A DNA stretch of 64,000 nucleotides from Euborellia annulipes (lineage: Eukaryota > Arthropoda > Insecta > Dermaptera > Anisolabididae), in contig JAKCPI010016608.1 of the NCBI GenBank assembly GCA_023213315.1, positions 1 to 64,000 of the forward strand. Direction: 5' to 3'. Below the pieces are notes generated by a model that ran no database searches, had not been told where the DNA came from, and was given only the letters and a program-made list of their open reading frames with translations. The position numbers and the translations under genes are program-made. Of this stretch, positions 1-13,500 are shown one piece after another (the first letter of the stretch is position 1; every line of letters begins with the position of its first letter).

Positions 1-1217
1 AATATAGCGTACTGTTTAGGCCTACAAATGAAAAAATATTGATATTTGTATGAGAATTTTTTAAAAACTTAATTTAAATAAAAAATCTTGGCCTTGCTTA
101 ATCAGTTAAATATTTTGTCATGCTTAAAAAAATAATATAAGTAATATAGGCCTACTAGTTTTAGGTTAAATATCGCTGTTCTTAATACAAAAAAAGCAAA
201 CGAGTGGGGTCGTGGGACCCCCGCCAGGAACGAAGTTCTTCACGTCTTTTCTTCAACTCCAAATATAATTATTTTTTTTTTAACACACACTTTTTTTCTC
301 ATTCACACTGACACACGCCAAGGCTTCGGCTAGCCTCGCCTTCCTCCGCCAGCGCTCGAGCGCTGTAACGCATTTTTGTTACATTACGTGACGAATTCTG
401 CCAATTCACTCTACTGTAAGCCGCATAAAAGAACTTCGTTCCAAAAAATATTTAAAAAACTTATTCTATTACAACCTTCTATTAAAAATAACACTTATTT
501 TACTTAAAACTGAATAAATAATATGATTAGTAGAGATCATTTTAAAAGCATTAAAATTTATAGTTTCGACTTCTTTATTTCTTTGACAATTCACGGGGCA
601 TAAAAATTCACAGGTATCAATTAAACCAACCTTTTCCCTCCCCCACAAAACCTTTTGATGTGAGAGGGAGGAAATGGCATTTAATAGAAATAGAAGATTA
701 ATACTAATAAATCAGATTAAATAAATGTACTCTTTCAAAATTACAAAAGAAAAAATACCAATTGAAGGTAACTCGTAATCGCCATCCAAAGTCCTTATCT
801 CCGTGAAAATTATTTTCTTCAGTTTTATTAATTAAACAATGTAGGTTTGATTTCAATTTCAAAAAAATTAAATTTGTACTATTTTATTTTAATAAAATAA
901 TCTCTACTAGTTTTTTTTTTTTTTTTTTATTAAAACTCTCGAAGCCTTTTTTACCTGCCATCATTTCGTCCACCGAAGCTGAAACAAAAGCAAGGGTTCT
1001 TTTTTTTAGGGTAATGGAAAAAAATAATTAGAAACCATTCTTGAATTTATCCAAAAGTCAAAATTATTATGTAAAATATTTTACAAAAATAATAAAATAT
1101 TGTCTTCTTAAAAACACGGTTCAAATTTTGTTGCGCTAACAAGAAATATTTCATTACACATTTTCATAATTGACTATAAAATCAAATTGACTTCTATAGC
1201 AGAATAACTTAAAATAA
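1..1217. other. AT-rich sequence without a recognised gene
   Basis: One less AT-rich patch at 190-430 contains GAACTTCGTTC-type repeats at both sides (230 and 430), perhaps an old inverted-repeat insertion. Nothing else is supported. Confidence 0.4.
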
Positions 1218-2050
1218 AAAAATCTGGTGTGATTTAACGCACAGCTCACAACTTGCTCTTACCTTCGGTAATCGAAAGTTGTATAGGTCTACTGTGCTTC
1301 ACTCCAGATTTTTTGTTGTCGAAATATACATATTTAGTTGCCCTTTGCACCTTAGTTCCAAACTTCTTTCATAGATGACGCATAGATTAAACGCGTTTCA
1401 AAGATGGCGCTGAGCTACAAATGCTTCCGCATCAGTAAAGTGTAGCCTTACTTTAAACAATTTTCACAAACAATTTTACTGATATACTTTTTAAAGAGAA
1501 TCTAAAAAATAGTTGATTTGTGAATTTTAATCAAAACAATTAAAGCCAATTTTGAAAAAAAAAAAACAACTGAAAAAGTGCATCAGTAAAATACTAGTAC
1601 TTTTTGGGCGATTTTTTTTTTTTTTTTTTGGAATGGGTGCATAAGGTCCGAAGACCTATAATGACCAATAGTCACATGCAGCCAGGAAGAAAATAAAAAC
1701 AAAAGGAGAAGCATAAAGGGGAAACTCAACTGCGGGAACTGAGAAGATGCCTGTTGGGGTTAGACTTGAAAGTCTGAAGATTGTTTTTGAAGAGGTTTTG
1801 GGGAAGATAGACGCAGGGAGCTTGTTCCAATCACGCCCAAGCGTCCCTAACTTAAATATAAAATTTTAGGCTCTTTTCATTCTTGAGATATTTTATTCTC
1901 AGACAGACAGACGAACCATGTTGCGAAAACCAGGGGACCTCAAAATGTGTATATCCATCAAAATCTCGACAACGAATTTTTAACAAGAGCGCAATACTTT
2001 CTCACTATAAGCCTATATTACTCATATAGGTAGGAGAAAATAAAAAACTG
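1218..2050 (-). repeat. Family A repeat, diverged copy with internal insertion
   Basis: Hairpin AATCTGGTGTGATTTAACGC at the left and GTAGGAGAAAATAAAAAACT at the right, with AAATACTAGTACTTTTTGGG in the middle. A 220-bp block (about 1612-1835, starting with a T run) interrupts it and is unrelated. Confidence 0.75.
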
Positions 2051-2875
2051 GATTTATTCTCATAAAGCTTTGCAACTTCGTTGTTATCAATATAAAAAAA
2101 AGTTCTTTCTTTTATATTAAATAAATTCTTTAAAATCATTTTCAAATGAGGTTTATATATGTATATTTAAAAAAAAAGCTTCACAAAAATAGCAGAAATA
2201 ATACGATTCACAATAGAGTGAGTGACCCACTTTGAAATTTAATCTTGTGTTATAGCACTTGTCATTGAACGAACGAACATTGGATGTCCCTCCCCTCCCC
2301 CTCTCCCATCCCTTTTCGCTCATCTCCCACCACTCTAACCATATCATTTCAGAACCATTTTACCATTTGTTTGTGGTGCCATCCAAAGCTTATTTACAAA
2401 TAGATAGTAGCCAGTAGCGATCGGTAGATAAATAAAAATAATCAAATGAAGCACGCTAATGTGTTATTCAGTTAAAAAACTCTCACTCTCTCCCACTCCG
2501 TCCCTCTTTGCATGAGATAGACTCATCAATTGATATAAATACCTAGTTAAATGTTTATATTTTTTTTTATATTGGGAATTTTAATTGTTTTTGGATGTGT
2601 GTGTGTTTTTTTTACATTCCCTGGGTTTATCACTTAGGGGTTATTTAGGTCGTTTTAGATTTAATCTATTATATAATATTAACTATTTTAATGTCGTTTT
2701 ATAAATAATTCATAGAATTTTTACTTAATTTCATATCCCAATTCTTTTGTTTTTTCTCTAAAATAAAAACATGCAAAAAATATTCTGGAAAGTAGGCAAC
2801 CAAATTGACATGTCATCACGATTGAGGTAGATACTAAGCTGTGTGAAAATAATTTTTGGTTTTGATATGTAATAA

Positions 2876-3004
2876 TCTATTTATATAATTCGCTCTGTCT
2901 AGACGCCAAACCCGCCCAAGGCGGGCGGCACAGTTACTCATGGTTCAGGGGGGGGGGGGGGGGGGCGAAGCCCTCCGAAGGCTAGTCTATTTATATAATT
3001 CGCT
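2876..3004. repeat. 19-bp direct repeats flanking a 91-bp poly-G block
   Basis: TCTATTTATATAATTCGCT at 2876-2894 is repeated exactly at 2986-3004. Between them lie GCCCGCCCAAGGCGGGCGGC, a long G run and GAAGCCCTCCGAAGGC. It looks like an insertion with a long target duplication or a local tandem duplication. Confidence 0.75.
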
Positions 3005-4649
3005 AGTGTCCGTCTGTCTGTTCGTCTGTCCGTCAGTCCATCTGTCTCTGTTTGACCAACTTCCCGTTGGAATTTTGAAACGAAATTTTTTATACTTAAA
3101 GAAGACCTTTTAGGGATTATAGGAAAATTATTTTCATCCCGAAATACCAATAACTTTTTGAGTTATTAATATTATTTAAGTTACAATTTCTCTCATAGGA
3201 AATGTATAGAAAAATATTTATGTATTCTTTGCATTTATGTATTCTATGAATGTAAAGAAATCCTCAAGCAGACACTGGATTGGAATAGTAGGCCTAATAA
3301 TAATTTTCTTTTCATAATTAATAAAAGGCGAGGGGTCAAGTGGGGGGGGGGGGCGAAGACCCGCGGCTTTTAAAATAATTCATTAAAGATGAATTGGACA
3401 TTTTTTTTTTCATTATCGTAAAATAAGAAAAAAGTAGTTATAATGAAACAATAATAAACTTATTGTAAAAATGCCACTAGGTTCATCCTATTCTTATAAA
3501 AAGTAAATAAATAATTCCACAAGATAAATGTTGATGATAAAAAAATATCAAAATATTTAATAACTTAAAAAAAAAAAATGAGATTGATTACAAACAATTT
3601 ATTATAATTATAGCTATTTATTAACGAAAAAATAAATTTATTAAAATAATTTCTGTCCATTTGATAATTTTTTTACTTTTTTTTATTTTATATGATGTCA
3701 TCAGAAAATATTTCCCGTGCGTGTCTATTGAAAATATCAATCTTTATGATAAGAGAAGAGAGTTACTGTAGTTGCTGAGACATTTAACGAAATTTTAGGA
3801 CGATTTATAATTTATTTTTTAATTATATGATCATACGTTATTTTATTTTTTTAAACTGTTATATTAGAAAAAGATTGATGCCAGAGATAGTCTGCTTTTT
3901 TTTCGATAAAATTGGTTTTGATTAAAATTGTTAAAAGAAAAAAAATGCTTTCATAAATAGAATACTAATTTTTTAAATTGCTTTTTTAGCTTTTTTTATT
4001 GGCAGATGAGGGTTGATCTCACATCAGTTTCCAAATCACTGGGCTTATAATGCAATTTTTAAAATAACCAAATATGTTTCACTTTTTTTTTTTTTGGTAA
4101 TTGTAAAAGAGTAAGAAATTAAAGGAAAACATCCACTTAAATTTTTCTCGAAAATAAAATCCAATTAGGGAAATCTCATTAACAGATCAACCATTCGATT
4201 AAAAGACCGGGATCAAGGGTCATTAAATAAATATATAAATATGCAAATTAAACCTCTCTTAGTTATTTATTTTATACGATTTTTTTTTATATCAATTTTA
4301 TTTTTATGAGGCCACTTTACTATTGAAAAACTTATTTGAGGCTGCTTAACAACAAGAAAATTTTCCAGAGGCTTTGAAATTTTATATAATATTAAATAAT
4401 ATTGAAAAAAATTCCGTCGTTTCTCTAGTTAACAAATAATTATGTATTTATCATGACTGTGTTTATTAAAGCTTAATAATAATAATAATTATGTCTTTTT
4501 ATGTAGCTACAAATCATATCTTCCAAAAATATTAATTACAAATTTTTGATCTAACAAGTAAGAGCCAGCCTTTCTTCCAGGGGGGGGGAGTGAGGCATTC
4601 AAGCATAATTGTGATAATAATGATTTTGTTTCTGATTAAATTGAGCATT
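3005..4649. other. AT-rich sequence without a recognised gene
   Basis: Begins with a CTGTCTGTTCGTCTGTC simple repeat (3010-3045) and has a G run at 3341. No coding or structured element seen. Confidence 0.4.
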
Positions 4650-5169
4650 TGAGAGGCTTCAGGAAGCCGCTTTGAAACTTAGGTCCGAAATTACTGAAGC
4701 ATTTAAAAGTATTTTTTTATGCAGTTTTTTTTTAAAGTATTAAATTCGTGAGCATTTTACTTAATAGAAAGTTTTTTTTTTAATTATGAATAATAGAAAA
4801 TGCAAAAATATCCAACCTTTAATAATTAAATAAAATAAATTGACAATAAAATAAAAATTTAAGAATTTAAAAAAAAAGACTAAATAGTTCAGTATTCTTG
4901 CAAAAAGATGGCGGGCCGCCATTATTTGATCACCTATAAGCCTGTATTTATATATTTTTCTGTTATGAATTATATATAAACTATTTATTATTAAAAGATC
5001 AACGAAAATCAACCAAATGCATTAGTTTAAATATAGCCCAGAATATAGATAGCTACCGTCCTGCCATCTATTGGCAGATTTTCGTGAGGGTTTGGCTCAC
5101 TCCTCAAGACTCCTAATGCCAACTCTTGGCAAAAACATGCGAACAGCTTTACCTCCTGAAGCCCCTTAA
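4650..5169 (+). mobile_element. Family B element, copy
   Basis: Shares TTGCAAAAAGATGGC, AAAATCAACCAAATGCATTA and the right end ACCTCCTGAAGCCCCTTAA with the copy at 44824-45460; the left end GAGGCTTCAGGAAGCCG is altered. Confidence 0.65.
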
Positions 5170-6220
5170 ATAAAAAACTCTTGTATGATTAAAATAATAT
5201 TAATATTTTTTTTTTTTTCGTTCAAAGGGAAGATCTCGCCCCCTCCCTTCTTCGGGCCAATAATGAAACTGTATACGTTGGATTCTTTTAGATTCTAAAA
5301 TAATGTTAACTGTGAAAGAATATAATTTTTTTTGTCAAGATTCTGAGATTATTTAATAAAAAATAAAAGAGATTAAAAAAAAAAATTATTCTTTAAAAAA
5401 AATTTAATAAAAATTCATTATAAGCTTGTTTAATCTTGCCCTTCCGCTTTAATAAACTCATATCTTGTTTTATATCCTAATAATTCACAATCTGACAATT
5501 TATGAAAGATTGACACCAAACATTTAGTATTAGCAGAGGCCAGAGAGAGAATTTGTTAATCTATCTTCCGAGTAAATAACAAGAGTAAGATAAGATGCTG
5601 GGAGAATAAACGGCCATGTTGCTTACTAGGACAGTTATAGAGAGCCCTTTGCAACAAGCTGAGAAAGATTATCAAATAATTAGCAGGCATTAGTTAGCCG
5701 TCTCATTAGGGACAAGGAGAAGGGGGCGAGCCCGATGCTAAGTGAATATCGAGCGCTCTGGGGAGGTGGATAAAAGTCACGCCAAACATATAACGTTAGG
5801 CGGTTGGCGATTGAATCGCGTTAATGATGGGGTGGCTCTATGAAGCAAGTGAGAAACCACGCAATTACCACACGGATAAATTAAAATAAAAAAAGTGAGG
5901 AAAAAAAAATCTTACTTTTTATACACGCTATAAAGGTATAAAGGGGAGAGGGGAGGGTTCAAGAGAGCTTTTGAAAAGTTCCGGTTCGGCCGACTGAAAC
6001 GTGTCGACGCAAATGTTCTTTTTATAATAAGGTTCAAATTAAAAAAAAAAGAAGTTTTTATAATGTTTGTTTGCTTTGTATAATTGTATAATAAATATTT
6101 AAGGGTTTAATACAAAAACTACCGAAATATTAAAAGTCCTTAGGAAACAATTCTTTTTTTTTTTTTGAATATTATAATTTTTTATTAATATCTTCAAATC
6201 ACATAATTGGATAAGAATGT
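5170..6220. other. Non-coding; balanced-composition patch at 5550-5850
   Basis: The 300-bp patch is far less AT-rich than its flanks, has no long frame in either direction, and includes AAAGATTATCAAATAATTAG and GGGGCGAGCCCGATGC. A conserved regulatory block is possible but unproven. Confidence 0.35.
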
Positions 6221-6228
6221 CATATGGT

Positions 6229-6669
6229 TAGGGTTACCAGGCGTCCGAATTTTGAGCACGTGTCCGGATTTGGGAAATGTCCGGATTTTACTAAAATGAA
6301 CCGAAAGCGTGGCCAAATTGGGGAATTTTACACCGAAAAAAATAAGGTCGAATGAAATGGATTTATTATTACGGGAGTTTTTAATTATAGCTCACATTTT
6401 GTATTAATTATTTATTAAAAATATAAATAGCTACTGTTCAACGTTTCGACTGCTTATTCTCCATTCGTTTTCAAGTACTGTACACTTGCTCAGACTCAAA
6501 TGAAATGAGTCAAGCGGAAAATAAATTATAGAATGATACGAATTTTACATAGAAAATTTTTCCGTCTTTTTTTCAACTGAAATTTTCGCCTTTTTTAGAA
6601 ATCTTGGTGGGCAGCTCTGCCCGGAAGTTGTCTGCCCGGATATGGCCTCAAAAAATTTTGGTAACCCTA
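6229..6669. mobile_element. hAT-like MITE, 441 bp
   Basis: Ends TAGGGTTACCA and TGGTAACCCTA; perfect 8-bp duplication CATATGGT at 6221-6228 and 6670-6677. Internal repeats of TGTCCGGATTT. No transposase frame. Confidence 0.9.
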
Positions 6670-7875
6670 CATATGGTACAGTGTGAGACAATATTAAGTT
6701 CCACCCATGCGCTTTCTACTTGTGATTTATTCATTGTTTAAAAAAAAAAAATATAATGGAAACTTTCTTGATTCAAACATTTTTATCCATTGAAAATATC
6801 TTCTAAATAATGGAAGAAATAACCAAAATTTGCAACTCAAAATAAATTCTCATTTGCGATTCAAGTTCCTACTAAAAAAAAAAGTTTTATTACGTTTCTA
6901 ACTATGGCATGAAATGGAAAGAAATAAATATCTCCTGTCTTTATATTCACTTGTTAAAATAAAATAAATCTATTTTGGTTAAAAAAAGCTTCATTTATAA
7001 AAAAAAAAAAAAAAGATCAGAGATAAGTAATTTATAATTTTTATTTACCGCTATAAACATGTATTTTATTAAAATTTGTGTAAAATAGTCTCAAGTCTAA
7101 ATCTACAAACTCCGAAAATAGTTGTCCAGATAAGAATTCTTTAATGAAATGCAAAGTGTGATGGGGGATGGAATTCTTTTCCCTGACAACAAAACATTAG
7201 AATTGGTCACTGAATGCATTGCTTTTACACATGCTATTTCTTTTTAGAATTTTATATTAACAAATCATTTATATAATAGACAAATTTTATTTTCACCTGT
7301 GAAAAACAAGCCATTAAAATAAGTTTATTCATATTTAATTGGGTTTATTAATTTTCAAAAAATATTTATCCGACATTTTAGAAAAAAATCAACGATTTAT
7401 GATAGCGTTAAAATTTCTTTTAAATAATTTATACCCCTGTACCTCGGGTATAGGTAAGAAGGTGTAATTAGATTCCATTCTGAGCGATAAACTTTATTTA
7501 AATTATAATACATGAAGAAGCAAATTAAAATATTTTTTTATTAAATAAATATTTCAAATGCCCAAATCATTCATAAATGTCATATAGCATATATATAAAT
7601 ATATAGACTAGTCGCAAGCCCGCCTTCGGCGGGGATGGGAACGATCTTGAATTCAAGCGAGGATACCGACTGGGCATAGCACAAAAGGGTCTATTTAAAG
7701 GGTCAGTCGTATGCGTGCTCTTATTTTTTTCAACTTCTGCGTAGCTCCTTCCACAGCCCTAGTCGTATACTCAGAAAGCTGGTAACAGAGACACTAACTG
7801 CCTCTCTAATTTCCAAGCCAGCTTGTAGATTTTGTGTTCCTTTAACTATCTTTGACTCCGCCTCCCCCCCCCCTC

Positions 7876-8117
7876 CTCCATGGCCTAGAAGTTAGAGTTG
7901 TTGACAAATGTCAATATTGATATTATATATTATATCTACCTTTAAAACAAGGGGTGCGGGTTCAGATCTCAAGTCCGCTGAATATTTATTTAAATCATTT
8001 GGAAACTGAATGTAGTGTATATTAATAAATGTGCCTGGACATCCACTTAAATCGTATTTAAAAATAATGAGTATCGTTAAAGTCTAAATGGCCTAAGATG
8101 CCGAAAAGACAAAAAAA
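7876..8117 (+). mobile_element. tRNA-like SINE (SINE-2)
   Basis: ATGGCCTAGAAGTTAGAGTT (A-box-like) and GGGTTCAGATCTC (B-box-like), then ATTTAAATCATTTGG and the common tail GTCTAAATGGCCTAAGATGC-CGAAAAGAC. Confidence 0.6.
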
Positions 8118-8225
8118 AGTTCCAACCAAAAATGAAAAAAAAAATTCCAACTTTGAAATTTTTAAGGCTCATTTGAATTCGAAATATTCTCAACCCCTCT
8201 GCTTGTTTTTTAAATTTTTTGAATT

Positions 8226-8437
8226 AATAGGAGAATTAAATTCACAAGGTTTTTCTGTTTGAATAATATATTAATTTGATATTAACACTTTATACGTATT
8301 TCGACACCATATGTGTCATCTTCAGAAGCGAATTACATACTGATGACACATGGTGTCGAAATACGTATAAAGTGTTAATATCAAATTAATATATTATTGA
8401 AACAGAAAACCTTGTGAATTTAATTCTCCTATTAAAG
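8226..8437. repeat. Foldback module with hammerhead-like cores in both arms
   Basis: Two arms of about 95-100 bp (8226-8325 and 8342-8437) are near-perfect inverted copies. The left arm, read on the minus strand, has CTGAAGAT-GACAC...GTGTC-GAAA at 8325-8299. The right arm, on the plus strand, has CTGATGACACATGGTGTCGA at 8340-8359. No protein-coding content. Confidence 0.85.
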
Positions 8438-8635
8438 CATAATGTTTCAACTAGAGCCAACGGTTACCAGTCTAAAATTAATAAATTTTTGAAGTCAGAC
8501 CGTGTGTTAAAAGTTCATTTTTTTATTCAAATTATTTATTTCCTCTTTATCATTTTCATATCTTATATTTTTATATGTAGATTAAGATGTTAAAAATGAA
8601 ATAAAGTTACTGAATTTAAAATTTAATTTCCCTTG

Positions 8636-8637
<2 letters not shown>

Positions 8638-8671
<34 letters not shown>
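8638..8671 (+). repeat. Long A homopolymer
   Basis: More than 30 consecutive A, preceded by a possible AATAAA-like context (AAATAAAGTTACTG at about 8599). It may be a retroposed 3' end whose body I cannot identify. Confidence 0.5.
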
Positions 8672-8672
<1 letters not shown>

Positions 8673-9117
8673 GACATTACAAAATTTTTTTGATAAATGG
8701 ATATTTATTTTAAATTTATAATGTTATAAAGAGCAAAGAAAAATATTTATAATCACACTTGCTATAATTTGATTAACATAAACAAAAATTTGTTAACGAA
8801 GAAAATAATTTTTCTCTTTAGTTAAAAATTTCCTTTGATATAATAAAATAATTAACTCTTTCAAATGGCGTAAATTATTATTATTTTTTTTTTTAAATAT
8901 AATATATTCATGTGCAAACAAAAGATAATTCGTTTAAGATAAAAAAAAGTAAAAAATTGTTTTTAACACCAATTATAAAGTTTCTTCTTTTGATATTTTA
9001 CTTTATTAAATCCAAAATGAATCTCTCATTTTTTAGAAATAAAATTTTTAATTCATAAAATATTTTTTATTAAAATAATAATTAAACTTAATATTTTATG
9101 GATGTGGAGATATAATC

Positions 9118-9345
9118 TGGATTGCAGCTAGGAGATTAAATAACAAATATTTTATTTAATTTCTTATTCACCGACGTTTCGTTGGTCAATCATGACCTTC
9201 ATCAGGGCAAATTTTGTTAACTTTACACGATCTTAGGTATTTTAATGTATAGTTAACAAAATTTTCCTAAATAAAGGTCGTAATTGACGACAGAATCAGA
9301 AATTAAATAAAATATTTTTCTCCTGGCTGCAAAGTTCCTTTGGAT
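9118..9345. repeat. Foldback module with Penelope-type tail motif
   Basis: Imperfect arms: the left has TTGCAGCTAGGAGA then AATATTTTATTTAATTTC; the right has the complementary GAAATTAAATAAAATATT and CCTGGCTGCAA. On the minus strand at 9205-9175: CTGATGA, GGTCA...TGACC stem, CGAAACG. The matching right-arm motif is decayed. The central loop has a further dyad GTTAAC...GTTAAC. Confidence 0.7.
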
Positions 9346-9737
9346 CCTGATTAATTCATTAAATATGATCTTTTTATACTTATTCGAAATATGACGTATT
9401 AAAATATCGCTTGGAAAAATTAGTTGGGAGGTAGGCAACCGAAATGACCAAATCGGGAATGGTTTTTTCGATTCTCACGATTATCGAAATATGGCAGAGA
9501 TCTTTAGAATTTAATTTAATAAATAAAACAATTTAATTTCATTAGTACAAAATTAAAAATCTGCTGTGATAAATACAGAACACAACTTTCAATTAACGAA
9601 GGTAAGAGATCTTTTGTGTTGACATATTTGCCGATATATTTGAATTCAAGATGTAAAACAACCCCTTCCCCCCTAAATAGCCGAAAATGCAAAATTAAAA
9701 AAATCATAATATAATATAAGCCTATTAAAATTTTTTT

Positions 9738-9925
9738 TTATATAATGTCTTTTTCGACATTATTTTATTTAAGGACTTTTTCGTCATTTAGACCCCCTCT
9801 CTATTTAATTCAATTGGATTCGTAGCCAATCGAATTGAAATAAATTTTTTTCGCATGAGACGGGATGCGAACCTTTGACCTTTGGTACTATAGAAGCTAA
9901 TACTCTAGCTCTAGCCCAGAGCTCC
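9738..9925 (-). mobile_element. tRNA-like SINE with common tail, reverse
   Basis: On the minus strand: GGGCTAGAGCTAGAGTATTA, AAGGTTCGCATCCCG (B box), then the tail GGGGTCTAAATGACG with AAAAAGTCC. Confidence 0.55.
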
Positions 9926-10301
9926 AGGTCAAGAATTGTTAAAAAAGTTGGTCATAAAAGTCGCTTTAAAAAAAAAGTCCCTGAGAAGCGCCAAAAAAGT
10001 TGCAAAAGTCGTTTTTGAAAATCTCAAAAACCGTTTCTTTTTATGAGATCAGTTGAGATATCTAAGAAAATCAGGAAAAGTCTCAAAATTGGCAAAAGTC
10101 GAAAGACTTTTTTTTTTTTCGCTCTCTAGTTATTAGTTAACCCGACCTGAAGTGATGAAATTAAAGAGATCAACGAACTTTAAATTTAAAAGACAATATT
10201 TTTTTTTAAATTTATTTTATATTAAAGAATGGTTTCTAAATAAATCTTATTATAATTAATTCCTTTAAAAACAAATTAAAAAAAAAAAAAATTCTACTCA
10301 C

Positions 10302-10519
10302 TGTCGCCTCTGGTCGAAAACTGATAAAGATCTGAGACTTCGTTCCATCCGTAACGGTTTTTTCGCCTGGACGATCGCCTCGAAGACCGATCCATAATCC
10401 AAATTCCGAATGTTGAATGACATCACATGACTGAAGGTTTCTGTGTTGGGTGGCTGCAGGATCACGTCGTGCCATTTGCCCGGATGCTGGTACGACTCGT
10501 TCATCTGCCCGGGAACACG
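10302..10519 (-). CDS. Exon: second half of FN3 domain, with +1 homopolymer frameshift
   Basis: The frame reads QMNESYQHPGKWHDVILQPP, then HVMSFNIRNL and YGSVFEAIVQAK. Directly after that, a run of six A (minus strand, positions 10363-10358) breaks the frame. With five A the text would continue as N-R-Y-G-W-N-E-V-S-D-L-Y-Q-F, the expected end of an FN3 domain of this family, up to a good donor A|GTGAGTAG. The start is ambiguous: acceptor TCTAG gives 10519 and GGCAG gives 10504, both in phase 0. Because the codons after the run are perfectly sensible in the shifted frame, an assembly error or recent allele is more likely than an old pseudogene. Confidence 0.78.
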
Positions 10520-13500
10520 CTAGAGGGTACAGGGATTGGCTGCGGATTGACATCACCTCACCCACACACGCACACATACGTGCACACAAACGCTCACAGA
10601 TTCGTTCATGCATTGCCAAAAATTTGATAAAACAAAAAAAACAATGAACAAGCTGGGGATGGGTAGAGTGCAGATTATAATTATTGATATATATAAATAA
10701 AAATTAATAACAAAATTATATACAGTAACTTCAAGTCCATTCTCTAACTAAAGAGCGTCAAATTCAGTGGTAGAGTTCTTAGGTCTTGTGATAGGGATCA
10801 GGGTCAGGGTTCGCATTATCAACCATTGGCCTCCGATACCGAAAAAGACATTAAATAAAACGCACAGTATACAACTTTCTCTTACTCTTGTGTAGTAAAA
10901 AGGTATATTTAAACAATTTTGAGGGAAAAATGAGAATATACCTGGTACGTTTTAAAGAGCATCTAAAAATAATTGATTTATGAATTTTAATCAAAATCGT
11001 TAGAGCCGATTTTGAGAAAATAGAAAAAAGAAACTGAAAAAGTATTGTACAAAGTACTAGTACTCTTTGGTCGATTTTGTTCAAAAGCTTATTTTCGCAT
11101 ATTAAATAACAAACTTAATATAAAATTTCACCCTTGTAACTATTTTCCTTCATTTTATTCATCGATTTTTTCATTCATTTTATTATTTTGGTGAGAGACA
11201 TTTTGCGAGATCATTTTTTTGGATCCAGAGGCCTAACGACCAAACGTGTATTTTCATCAAAATTTTGAGATCGAATTTTTTGACATGAATCCAATAGGCT
11301 ACTTTTTCTCTATATAATTTACATATATACGCAAGGGAAAGTAAAAAGGTAATATTCATTATCTCGGGGTAAATGTAGGACTATTTCAAAAGGTTATGGT
11401 AAGGGACAAGAAATTGGGAATTATTTAACGTAGTCTAATAATTTTGAATGAATTAAACAAAAATCTCATTTCGTGGCTGCCAGCTTCTTCTATTGTTAAT
11501 TATAATAAAATTTCCAACAATAGTACGTAGTGAGTAATGATATTGTTATATAAAGAAAATATAAATTTTTATAGAAAGGACTGAAGATAAAACAAAAAAA
11601 AATGCACCGAAAAGTCTCCGTAAAATAGGACAGTATTCAGAGCAATTTTATTTTGGACACCCTTACAGTGGGTGTCGAAGGCGAGCAAGGGGGTCCAGGG
11701 GAGGAAGCCCTCTGATTAGTGAAAACCCCTTTGGCGAGCCAATAGGGAGGGCATCACAAACTCTAGACGCCTGCTAGGGCTGCAACCAGTTATACATTTT
11801 TTTTCCTATTGTCTCCTTATCGAAATATTTTTATTCAAAGATTAATTTTATAGTTTTTCCTTTTTTTTTTTTTTTACCAAACTTTTGAAAACTAATCTTT
11901 AGTTTATATAAAATGCTCTCGAGAGATGAATAATTCGTTTAAAAAGAAGAGAACACCCCTAGAGACATTTACGTAGATTAATAAACTTTAAAATTTGTTG
12001 AATTTATTTTAAGTCGAATAAAAATTAAGGAACTTTTAATAAATTCAAAAATAAAATTATAGTGGAAAAAAAAATATAAGAAAAAGTTGTATCGAATCCG
12101 TTTGGAAGGCAAATGTTTATCTACTAGAAACAGAGTTCCTAAAGGTCAACAGAGAGATGTTCGAAGGGTTTAGGGTTTAGGGCCTAGCAGAGGGAGTAAT
12201 TTATGTATTAGTCCATGCACCAATGCACTAAATAAGCCTCTAATCCGTTTAATTGAACAAACGACACGTGACGACTCATAATAAGCCTGGGCACCTATCA
12301 AAATTCTATCTCTATTTATAATTCGAGAAATTGGAAAAAAAAATAGAAGAGGAATTTTCTTCTTTAGTGAAAAACAAAAGAAGTCGCCCTCCATTTTGGG
12401 TGATATTGATTAAAAGAAAAATCACTTGTCACTTGGGGGGCGAGTGAGTGAGGAGGGCTTAGGAGCAAACACGGAAGACTCGGGCTTTTTCCCTAGTATA
12501 ATATTTAAGAATAAATATGGATGACTCGACCTGAGAGTGGAGGGGGAATTTCGCTTATGAATAAAAGATGATGATGACAGGTTTATTGTATGTTGTTAGG
12601 AGTTAGCTTCGATAAAATAAATTTTTAGATACCTAATTATTTTTTAATTTATAAAATAAATTAATTCATTTTATTATAAGAATAAGATTATTTCATCCCC
12701 CACCATAGCTAGAGGGTTAAAATTTTTTGTAATTTGCATTAATAATTTTAAAGACATTATACTAAATAATTAGAAACCATTTTAATGTGTTTGCAAGTAA
12801 AATTCGAAGAATAGAAAAGGTGTCTAATTTACGCAGTGCAAATAATTATTTAAAAGGTGCCTGGGGCTTGAAGTACGCTTACCGAGAAAAATTTGTAATG
12901 TAAATAGAGTTGGCTACCAATTATTTGAAAATAAATAGGGATGGGGTCTAAATGACATTAGATCTCGAAAAATACTTTAAAACAAATAAATAAAAAAACT
13001 ATTGAAAAATTAATGTATTTGAGAAGGCCACCGAACTTGCTTCTTTGTTGAGTTGGTTGCCTATTTTCAATTGTTGGTAAAAAATAAATTACACTTCTAT
13101 GCGGCTTGGATCATAAAAAATAGTTTAAGCGTCTATATGGCATCAGATGCCGTAAAACTATGTATTCATACTACATAATTGGGGCGTATATAAGAGGGGG
13201 GGACGAGGGGACCCGGGTCCCCCCTCCGAAAATTTTCAAAGAAAATCGTATTCAAAAAAAAAAGTTGAATGATATTCGAAACAGGAAAAAAGTAAAAATG
13301 GAATGATTTGAGTGAGTCACGAGGAGAAAATTTACTTAAAAAAAAGGTAGAAAAATTTGAAAAAAAAAATATTTTTTTGTATGGGGAGAGGGGGATATTT
13401 AAAAAAAAGAGTCGGGGCCACGACCGAAAAAAAATTCTATATACGGTAGAAAAGTGAAACTTATAATGTTCATGAATGGAATAAGTGTAGCAGCAGATTG

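Noticed and set aside
12168..12181. TTTAGGG repeats as an interstitial telomere
   Set aside because: Only two units, and arthropod telomeres are normally TTAGG; chance is sufficient.
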